DNA from: Gracilimonas halophila
GTDB lineage: Bacteria; Bacteroidota; Rhodothermia; Balneolales; Balneolaceae
Assembly: GCF_042684365.1 (NCBI RefSeq)
Contig: NZ_JBHULI010000025.1
Coordinates: 248,001-312,000 of the forward strand
Direction: 5' to 3'
DNA: 64,000 bases
Positions within the stretch are counted from its first letter, which is position 1. Each line of letters opens with the position of its first letter. Positions 57,612 through 64,000 of this stretch are shown piece by piece. Position numbers and translations under genes: made by a program. Under the pieces are notes generated by a model. It ran no database searches and was not told the origin of the DNA. It saw only the letters and a program-made list of their open reading frames with translations.

Positions 57612-58694
57612 ATGATATTTACGGTTTTACTATTTGTAGCTGGACTGGCCACGCTGATCGGCGGAGCTGAATTATTTCTTAGGTCGGTAGATAAATTTGG
57701 GGCCGCATGGAGTGTATCTCCCGTTGTAATGGGACTTACCGTGGTTGCATTTGCAACCGGTGCTCCCGAGTTAGCCATTAGTTTACAGGCTGCCGTAGAT
57801 GGGAAACCGGACCTTGTGGTGGGGAATATCCTTGGAAGTAACATCGCCAACATTTTATTGATCCTTGGGATCGCAGGATTGGTTCACCCACTGAAGATCA
57901 CCAATCGTATCATCAAAGTGGACGTCCCGATGGTATTAGCAGCCAGCGGCCTGCTTTTTGTTTTGGCAATGGATGGGTTATTAAGTCCGCTCGACGGGGG
58001 TATCATATTTATGGCTTTGATCGGGTACTCCGTATTTATGTATTTCCAAATCCGAAAAGACCGTGCAGATAATATTTCTATTAATGGCGGGGAAACGAAA
58101 TTGAAGGAGCCGTTGACGGCTGTTTTTTATGTGAAATATGTGGTGTTGTTACTTATCGGCCTGGTGCTGATCGTAATGGGGTCGCGGTTTATGGTACATT
58201 CGGCTGTTGAAATTGCAGGAGTGTTAGGGATCTCAGAGTTGATCATTGGTCTTACGATCGTGTCAATCGGGACCTCCTTACCGGAGGTTGCCACTTCGGT
58301 TTCGGCAGTTCGTCACGGTGATTCCGACACAGCCGTTGCCAACGTGATGGGAAGTAATTTGTACAACATTCTGCTTACGCTAAGCCTGACAGTGTTGATT
58401 GCTCCGGGAGCAATCGATGTTTCTATGGATGCGGTCAATCTTGATCTTCCCATTATGGTGATCGTGGCCGGAGCTTGTCTGCCTTTATTCTGGCCGGGCA
58501 AAGAATTGGGAAGGCCGGAGGCGTTTGGCTTTCTGACCTACTATGGATTATATCTGGCCTACCTGGTACTCATCTCCATTCAGCATCCATTCAAAGATCA
58601 GTTTGAAGGCATCATGGTGTGGATCGTTATCCCGGTCACGGTGCTGTTGATCATCCTGAAATTTGTACTTGATTATCGAAGGGTTCGGCTATAA
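57612..58694 (+). CDS. CaCA family calcium/sodium antiporter
   Basis: A 360-residue, ten-helix exchanger like YrbG. The two inverted alpha repeats are clear: AFATGAPELAISLQAAVDGK with GNILGSNIANILLILG, and VSIGTSLPEVATSVSAVRHG with ANVMGSNLYNILLTL. Both hold the ion-binding glutamates. A variable cytoplasmic loop lies around residues 150-175. It likely exports Ca2+ in exchange for Na+, which would fit a saline habitat and the Mrp system. Confidence 0.94.
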   Translation: MIFTVLLFVAGLATLIGGAELFLRSVDKFGAAWSVSPVVMGLTVVAFATGAPELAISLQAAVDGKPDLVVGNILGSNIANILLILGIAGLVHPLKITNRIIKVDVPMVLAASGLLFVLAMDGLLSPLDGGIIFMALIGYSVFMYFQIRKDRADNISINGGETKLKEPLTAVFYVKYVVLLLIGLVLIVMGSRFMVHSAVEIAGVLGISELIIGLTIVSIGTSLPEVATSVSAVRHGDSDTAVANVMGSNLYNILLTLSLTVLIAPGAIDVSMDAVNLDLPIMVIVAGACLPLFWPGKELGRPEAFGFLTYYGLYLAYLVLISIQHPFKDQFEGIMVWIVIPVTVLLIILKFVLDYRRVRL

Positions 58695-58727
58695 TATAGT
58701 TGCGATATCGTTAATAAGATCAATCGC

Positions 58728-59846
58728 ATGCATACTACCAATAAAATTATCAAACCTTTTCTTGCACTCACTCTGATATCTCTGCTTTTTGTTTCTTGTG
58801 GTGAATATGAGCAGAGATCAACTACGCCGGATATAGACGACCTGCTTTCATTTACGGCAACAGAGGTCTTTTCCATGAGTGAAGTGGATAGCATATACTT
58901 TTCTCATTTAGGATATGAAAGTGTGGTACTGGAGAATGGGAATATCTTAATTCCCGACCGACAACTTTCTAACCTGATCGTTATTGACGATGGCGGAAAC
59001 CTGATAAAAACAGTGAGAGACGGTAGAGGTCCCGGTGAAATTCAGGATGCTTATGAATTTACGGTAGATGCCCAGGGGAACGTATATACCTATGATCAAA
59101 GAAATGACAAGATTTTGGTATTCGACAAAGATGTTGCCCTGCTTAAAGAAGTGATTCCGGTTAATTATGAATCCACCTCACTTGCCAAAGCCTATCCAAT
59201 GAAAGATGATGAATGGATATTTGAGCTAAACTCCTTTGAATTTCTGAGGAACGAAGACAAGGAGAGAGAACTATTTCTTATAAATTATGATCTGAGTGCA
59301 GAAGGATATGGAGAGAAGTTTACATTGAATGCACAGCCTTATGCACGCTTGATTATTGATGGGGTTACCAGAGGGGGAAGGTTGGTACCATTCTCTGGAG
59401 GAACTATTTCCACATACAACCCTGAAGAAAAAACACTGTTCCTGTTTGATACATCAAGTGATCTTATTGCTGAGGTCAATGCTTCTTATGACACGGTAAA
59501 TACTATTCCGGTGAACCTACCAACAGAAGAATTATCTCAAGCTGAAAGGGATTCCATACGATCAGATCATATGGATGAACAATGGAAAACGATGCAGGAA
59601 CTTCTTCCGGAGGTTAAAGCTCCGGTCAGTAAGATGATCTACCACAAAGGAGAATTCTGGATGGAATCAAACATTTTGGGAGATTCCGAAATGTGGCTGG
59701 TATTGAATAAAGAGGGACAAATAACCCGTGTGGTTCATCTCCCCAAAGACAGTATGCTCATGCATGTTTCCGATGAACACCTGGGGGTGAGGCTGGATGA
59801 TGTGACCTTTGCCTTGTTCACTAATCCCAAGCCGGAAGCTTTGTAG
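58728..59846 (+). CDS. 6-bladed beta-propeller lipoprotein
   Basis: A 372-residue lipoprotein (lipobox LLFVSCG, about Cys25). The middle shows propeller repeats: IDDGGNLIKTVRDGRGPGE, VDAQGNVYTYDQRNDKILVF and others, characteristic of the 6-bladed propeller proteins common in Bacteroidota and Balneolota. Ligand unknown. It lies 33 bases after the exchanger gene on the same strand and may be cotranscribed. Confidence 0.86.
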   Translation: MHTTNKIIKPFLALTLISLLFVSCGEYEQRSTTPDIDDLLSFTATEVFSMSEVDSIYFSHLGYESVVLENGNILIPDRQLSNLIVIDDGGNLIKTVRDGRGPGEIQDAYEFTVDAQGNVYTYDQRNDKILVFDKDVALLKEVIPVNYESTSLAKAYPMKDDEWIFELNSFEFLRNEDKERELFLINYDLSAEGYGEKFTLNAQPYARLIIDGVTRGGRLVPFSGGTISTYNPEEKTLFLFDTSSDLIAEVNASYDTVNTIPVNLPTEELSQAERDSIRSDHMDEQWKTMQELLPEVKAPVSKMIYHKGEFWMESNILGDSEMWLVLNKEGQITRVVHLPKDSMLMHVSDEHLGVRLDDVTFALFTNPKPEAL

Positions 59847-59939
59847 GGGATCAGCAAAATTAAATAAGGCACTGTGTCTATTACGTCCCATCAGGGCTTT
59901 GATACTCGTTAAATAACAAATCAAATCAACTACGATCGC

Positions 59940-60335
59940 ATGAATAAATTAAAATATCTTGTTTATCTAAGTGTAAGTATTTTATTCATTTTAAGTGCTT
60001 GCAAAAGTAATAGCTCTGATTCCGATTCCGGGGAGACCTATGAACTTTCTGAGTTCATCGGAGAATGGGAACGGACAAATTCTACCGCAGACGATTTTGT
60101 AGCGTGTCCCGAAGACCCCCCTGTACTTGAAATTTCACAATCTGAAATTCGCTATCCCTATGGAGATGAGAATGGTAGCATGCAAAATTCACAGATCCTT
60201 GAATATGCCTTTGACGGAGAAAAATTCAGCGTAGATGCCGGATGGGATTTTGAGATCCTTTCAAATTCCGGAGATGAATTCAGATGGAATGATAATTTTG
60301 ACGGAACAGAAGAAACGTATGTAAGAGTGGAATAG
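59940..60335 (+). CDS. Small lipoprotein of unknown function
   Basis: A 131-residue lipoprotein (MNKLKYLVYLSVSILF, lipobox LSACK). The mature part is acidic; WERTNSTADDFVACPEDPPV contains one further cysteine. Its beta-rich pattern with conserved Trp residues resembles lipocalin-like small lipoproteins, but no family is recognised. It follows the propeller gene after 93 bases. Confidence 0.78.
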   Translation: MNKLKYLVYLSVSILFILSACKSNSSDSDSGETYELSEFIGEWERTNSTADDFVACPEDPPVLEISQSEIRYPYGDENGSMQNSQILEYAFDGEKFSVDAGWDFEILSNSGDEFRWNDNFDGTEETYVRVE

Positions 60336-60364
60336 CATTCTACCTATATCCTGAAAAGATTTCG

Positions 60365-60411
60365 TTACCAAGCTCTTGCTTGGTAATGCAGTCCCGGAAG
60401 CTCCAGCTTCC
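60365..60411. repeat. Two adjacent palindromes between convergent genes
   Basis: TTACCAAGC/GCTTGGTAA (60365-60386, perfect 9-base arms, TCTT loop) and GGAAGCT/AGCTTCC (60396-60411). They lie between convergent genes and may stop transcription from either side, or be members of a dispersed repeat family. Confidence 0.65.
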
Positions 60412-60432
60412 AGTGTATACATGAAGATGGTT

Positions 60433-61380
60433 CTATTTCTTAGCCTGCCGCTCTTTCTCCTTCAACACATAATTAACGAATAGAAACTCGAGTGCCGCAG
60501 CTTCATAGCCTTTCCAGTTTTGGATGAGTTCCTGGAATCGTCCTTCGGAGGTATTGTGTGGGTCTTCTCCGTAGCTGTAGATGATCCACCGGCGCAGTCC
60601 TTTTTCTTCATCACCTTTTTTGTTGGAGGGAAACACTGCATCGGTTCGCCCTCTCATCATCATCAGATCCTGCCCCGAAGTTGGTCCGATACCTTTTACT
60701 TTTGTGATAAGGTCATAGAATTCCTGTGGATCGCACTCCATAAGATGATCCATATCCACATTTCCGGCTACGATGTCGTTCGCCAATCCCACTAAATATT
60801 GACCTTTGCGCAGGGTAGGGCCAAGTTTTCGAATGTTAGCCGGATCAGCCTTCATCAGCTGATGGGGACGTGGCCAGGCCGGGAGCGACTTTTTGCCAAG
60901 CATTAACGCTGTTCCATAAGCTTCCCTGATAGCGAACATCATCTTCTTGGCGGTCGGCTTATGGTTCATCTGCATCTGTACGATACGGTATAAAATATCT
61001 TCAAAAAGATTGGCACGAGTCATGCGCTTTAAGCCATACAACTCGCTAAGTTTGTCTCCCAGAACTGCATCATCTTTGGCTTGGTCGTACAGAGGGCGAA
61101 GATCCATATCTGTACCTAAGATCTTAGTCAGGCTTTTATTGGCCTCTGCAATTTCATCTTTGGAGAGGGATTCAGCCGATTCTATATGAAATTCGGGGTT
61201 CTCCGGGTCACCATTGAAAAAGACGGTTACGATCACATCGGTTTCCCCGACTGGAATAGGGCGGGTGAATCCTTCCTCAAAAACTTTCTCCGGCTCATGC
61301 TCGTGATCAAAATAGGATTCAACATCCAGGCAGAGAAACCAGTCGTGCGGGGGAATAGATTTTAGAGTCCAGGAACTCAT
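60433..61380 (-). CDS. HhH-GPD superfamily DNA glycosylase (AlkA-like)
   Basis: A 315-residue protein. An N-terminal domain of about 95 residues, in the position of the AlkA beta domain, is followed by the helical glycosylase fold. The helix-hairpin-helix is ITKVKGIGPTSGQDLMMMRG, and the catalytic loop is TDAVFPSNKKGDEEKGLRRW. In HhH-GPD enzymes this loop reads FPxxDxGL; here an insertion of several residues moves the likely catalytic Asp to NKKGDEEK. It may excise alkylated or oxidised bases. Single gene. Confidence 0.82.
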   Translation of the reverse strand: MSSWTLKSIPPHDWFLCLDVESYFDHEHEPEKVFEEGFTRPIPVGETDVIVTVFFNGDPENPEFHIESAESLSKDEIAEANKSLTKILGTDMDLRPLYDQAKDDAVLGDKLSELYGLKRMTRANLFEDILYRIVQMQMNHKPTAKKMMFAIREAYGTALMLGKKSLPAWPRPHQLMKADPANIRKLGPTLRKGQYLVGLANDIVAGNVDMDHLMECDPQEFYDLITKVKGIGPTSGQDLMMMRGRTDAVFPSNKKGDEEKGLRRWIIYSYGEDPHNTSEGRFQELIQNWKGYEAAALEFLFVNYVLKEKERQAKK

Positions 61381-61397
61381 AGGCTTGGGATTAAGAA

Positions 61398-62810
61398 TTA
61401 GTTGTCAGGTACATCTTGTTGCAGGTACTCAAGGTATCGCATCGGTAATGTGAACGGCCGTTCTATTGGAACCGGTGGAAATCGAGGTACAGCGGTAGTG
61501 TCAGGTCGGGTGGGACGCAATTCGGGGTCCCACGTAAATCCTTCCAGTCTTCGCTCCGCCAATTCCGGAAATTCCTCAAAAAAGTATCCGTCGTTTTTAC
61601 CTGCAACCACACGCTGCAGGTCTCCATTCCTGAAATACATGACTGTTTGAGGGGAGGTGTATTCTACAGCTCCGTCTGGTTCACCCTGTTCATTTGTAGT
61701 GTGATAAAGTACCTGACTGTTGGGATATATTTTGAGCCTTGAAATATCGCCTTCCTCAAAGTCAGCGATCAATGTATCTCCCTTTATCTGATGAAGTCTG
61801 CCGGTGGCACTGTCTTCTTGAACAGTGATGGTATTATGGTAGGCTTGTAGCTGGCGGACTTCATTGCTATCCATCTGCACGCTGATGTAGGGGCCGTTGA
61901 GCTGTATGTTATCATGCCAGGCAATAGGATTGGAAATAAGTTCAAAGATCTCGGTTGAGGAATCGTAAAGCAGGGTGTCTGAGATGGAAGAAAAATCCTT
62001 GGACCATACGCGGACGTTGCCATAGGAGCGCACCAGATCGACGGAATCATGTTCTATCAAAAGCAGCTCATCTGAATTAATATGCGTGGTATCTGTAGTA
62101 TCGGCACTGATCTTACGGAAATAGGAATTCCCATCCACATAGCGCCTTCCGGTTGAATCGGCTTGCAGGTAATCGCCGGTGAGTAAACCATTGTTGCTGC
62201 TGTCTGCCACAAAGATATTGCTGTAAAGCTCCAGATATTCAGATTTACGGTTTATAAATAAACTATCGCCTTCCGCATATTGAGCGGTATCAGCAAGTTG
62301 AACATTTCCTCTGAAAATAGCACTATCCTGGTTTTGATAATACGTTCCTTTGCTGGCGATCAAAGTACCGCCTTCATCTTCGAGACGAATGCCGTCTTCA
62401 AAAAAGGCGACCTTGGTGAAGAAATTATAGTCCACCTTTTCGCCAAACAGGGTAGTGCTGTCTTGTTCGATGATCACACGTCCGCGGAGTAAACTCAATT
62501 CCTGGTCGGTGTAATAAAACAGGGTATCACTCCAGATGATCTCATCCGGGGTTTCAATTTCGATATTGCCATAGGCCCTCAACTCATTCCGGTTCAAAAA
62601 CTGCCAGGCACTGTCACTGACCATTTCAATATTCCCGGTTCTCAGGCGCACATCATACATTTTTCGGATCGGTTCACCGTCCTGAGTAATATTTGTAACC
62701 TCTCGGGCACGCTGAATTTCCACCAAATTTTGAGCATGGGAAGCAAAAGGGATCAAGACTGAAATGATTGCCGCAACAATAAGGGGGGGTATGTGGAGCC
62801 TGTTTCTCAA
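61398..62810 (-). CDS. OstA-like protein (LPS transport, LptA-family domain)
   Basis: A 470-residue exported protein. The signal peptide ends FASHAQ. The rest is made of repeated beta-jellyroll strands as in LptA/OstA: VDYNFFTKVAFFEDGIRLED, LTGDYLQADSTGRRYVDGNS and many DSxxF or DTLLY units. It lacks the LptD barrel and is much longer than E. coli LptA (185). It may form the periplasmic bridge for lipopolysaccharide. The start is TTG at 62810, overlapping the lptC stop as TTGA, so translation is coupled. Confidence 0.85.
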   Translation of the reverse strand: MRNRLHIPPLIVAAIISVLIPFASHAQNLVEIQRAREVTNITQDGEPIRKMYDVRLRTGNIEMVSDSAWQFLNRNELRAYGNIEIETPDEIIWSDTLFYYTDQELSLLRGRVIIEQDSTTLFGEKVDYNFFTKVAFFEDGIRLEDEGGTLIASKGTYYQNQDSAIFRGNVQLADTAQYAEGDSLFINRKSEYLELYSNIFVADSSNNGLLTGDYLQADSTGRRYVDGNSYFRKISADTTDTTHINSDELLLIEHDSVDLVRSYGNVRVWSKDFSSISDTLLYDSSTEIFELISNPIAWHDNIQLNGPYISVQMDSNEVRQLQAYHNTITVQEDSATGRLHQIKGDTLIADFEEGDISRLKIYPNSQVLYHTTNEQGEPDGAVEYTSPQTVMYFRNGDLQRVVAGKNDGYFFEEFPELAERRLEGFTWDPELRPTRPDTTAVPRFPPVPIERPFTLPMRYLEYLQQDVPDN

Positions 62811-63379
62811 TCTATTATAGTTTCTCCGGTTACTTCTCTCAGGGTATAATTACTCAGATCTGAATTTCCGTCCAGGCCTATGGCAGAGATACTGTCGGAG
62901 GGTGTAATGATAGTCAGGAATTCCGGGGTACTTACCTTATCCGTATTTCTATCCCACTTCAGATATTCTGACCATAATCGCTTTTGTTCCGGGGCTTCTA
63001 CATAGACATTCCCAAAGAGCTCAAAAACAGCTTCATCAGGCCTGTAAACTGCGCTGTCCGATTGAACATAGGTCTTGAGATTCCCCTCTTCGTCAAAGAT
63101 ATCAATAAATACCGGTCCGCTTATTTTGGTGATATTGCGGGTATCGTCTTTGATGGAGGCGGTATAACTTCCCTTTAGTCTTAATTTGAGTTGCTCTTCC
63201 TCCATGATCTCCATATCCACACCCCAGCTTTCGGTTACGGTGAAAAGGGAATCACTTAAAGCTTCATTAACTTGCCGGCTTTCATATTCGGAGAGTTCTC
63301 CGCATGCCGAGATCAGGAAGACGCCAAAAAAAATAATTAGCACACAGCTAAAGCGTGCCAAAGTAGCGGTCTCCCGCAT
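62807..63379 (-). CDS. lptC: LPS export ABC transporter periplasmic protein LptC
   Basis: A 190-residue lipoprotein or membrane-tethered protein. ATG at 63379 gives a signal with lipobox FLISACG. The domain has LptC strands: VFIDIFDEEGNLKTYVQSDS and VFELFGNVYVEAPEQKRLWS, then YLKWDRNTDKVSTPEF. LptC links the LptBFG exporter to LptA. Its 5' end overlaps the end of upp by 32 bases, and its stop overlaps the next start. In-frame upstream codons also exist but would lengthen the overlap. Confidence 0.87.
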   Translation of the reverse strand: MRETATLARFSCVLIIFFGVFLISACGELSEYESRQVNEALSDSLFTVTESWGVDMEIMEEEQLKLRLKGSYTASIKDDTRNITKISGPVFIDIFDEEGNLKTYVQSDSAVYRPDEAVFELFGNVYVEAPEQKRLWSEYLKWDRNTDKVSTPEFLTIITPSDSISAIGLDGNSDLSNYTLREVTGETIID

Positions 63380-63974
63380 CGCCGAGTCCGGGAACGATAA
63401 ATGCGTTTTCGTTGAGTTTTTCATCGATAGCGGCTGTTATAATTGGAACGTCAGGATGATCGTTTTGAAGCCGTTCAATACCTTCCGGTGCAGCGATCAG
63501 TGAAACAAAGCGAATATTATCGGCTCCATTCTCTTTTAGGAATTTAAGGGCATGAGATCCGCTTCCTCCGGTTGCAAGCATGGGATCGACCACCAGGGTG
63601 TACGCTCCTTTCAAACCGCCAGGGAAATTATGATAGTAATTTACCGGTTCATGAGTTTCCTCATCCCGATACACTCCAATATGCCCCACTTTGGCATCAG
63701 GCATAAAGCTGATGATGCCATCAACGAGGCTGAGTCCGGCCCGGAGGATGGGGATCACAAACACTTCGGTTTCAGGCTTGTATCCGGTCGTAGTTTTGAT
63801 CGGTGTTTCTACGTCATATTCCTTGAGTGGCAGATCGGTCAGGGCCTGATAGGCCAGAACCGTTCCTATGGTGCTCATGGCCCGTCGGAAAGCAGCGGTT
63901 TCCGTATTCTTATCTCTCAGAATACTGAGGTAGCGCTTAACAACGGGGTGATCGATCTCAACTACGTTTGACAT
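63348..63974 (-). CDS. upp: Uracil phosphoribosyltransferase
   Basis: A 208-residue enzyme making UMP from uracil and PRPP. The PRPP loop is VDPMLATGGSGSHALKFL. The N-terminus (HPVVKRYLSILRDKNTET) and the C-terminal uracil site (IVPGLGDAGDRYFGTL) are canonical. Length is normal. It is the first visible gene of a minus-strand run with lptC and the OstA-like gene; a further upstream gene may lie beyond the window. Confidence 0.96.
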   Translation of the reverse strand: MSNVVEIDHPVVKRYLSILRDKNTETAAFRRAMSTIGTVLAYQALTDLPLKEYDVETPIKTTTGYKPETEVFVIPILRAGLSLVDGIISFMPDAKVGHIGVYRDEETHEPVNYYHNFPGGLKGAYTLVVDPMLATGGSGSHALKFLKENGADNIRFVSLIAAPEGIERLQNDHPDVPIITAAIDEKLNENAFIVPGLGDAGDRYFGTL

Positions 63975-64000
63975 ATTAAGCTTGATTTTCCTCTTCTTCC

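Overview
The window looks like chromosomal DNA from a Bacteroidota-like bacterium, most probably of the Balneolota/Rhodothermota branch. This is inferred from a C-terminal type IX secretion sorting domain with the NYPNPFNP signature (34215-37121), from promoters of the TTTG/TAnnTTTG type, from many SpII lipoproteins and TonB/ExbD systems, and from a full Mrp-type cation antiporter that suggests a marine or saline habitat. No rRNA, tRNA, CRISPR array, transposase or phage gene was seen.

Layout. 1-690: end of an unrecognised gene. 690-9379 (minus): Omp85-like barrel and an eleven-gene Mrp/Mbh-type antiporter operon. 9769-13010: LemA, an HtpX-like protease, and a broken lipoprotein with two protease-propeptide (I9) domains. 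13211-18613: nuoL, nuoM, a pterin carbinolamine dehydratase gene, and nuoN. 18889-20028: rpsF-rpsR-rplI. 20146-31176: DsbD, a very large outer-membrane protein, an ExbB/ExbD motor, ThiL and FtsH. 31275-37121: a TonB-dependent receptor and its exported, internally duplicated neighbour. 37351-41871: arsenic resistance island (ArsR, ArsM, arsenate reductase-like phosphatase, DUF6428, universal stress protein, ACR3). 42224-43594: 6-pyruvoyl-tetrahydropterin synthase and FolE2. 43803-48569: small accessory genes, a self-repressed ArsR-type operon with a legible promoter/operator arrangement, and an ECF sigma factor with a DUF6768 protein. 49035-50810: ECF sigma factor with a membrane-anchored partner that carries an outer-membrane barrel domain. 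51134-53016: cupredoxin, YceI and DUF5777 operon. 53248-54684: subtilisin-like lipoprotein. 55050-61380: cupin, YqaE, amidohydrolase, Ca2+/Na+ exchanger, two lipoproteins and a DNA glycosylase. 61398-63974: LPS-transport genes (OstA-like, LptC) and uracil phosphoribosyltransferase.

How parts fit. Proton and sodium energetics dominate the left half: three NuoL/M/N-like genes in the Mrp operon and the true nuoLMN 4 kb away. The pterin dehydratase inside nuoLMN plus PTPS and FolE2 point to a tetrahydropterin pathway. The ars island detoxifies by reduction, efflux and methylation, and three of its proteins end in two adjacent cysteines. The gaps from 39 kb to 61 kb hold several families of palindromic repeats; these are absent from the left half and mark the right half as the more plastic region. 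Several genes start with TTG, twice inside a TTGA stop-start overlap. Two lipoprotein genes carry single-base frameshifts near the 5' end, and a third large exported protein has ATG-TAG ahead of its signal peptide. These three should be checked against raw reads before being called pseudogenes.
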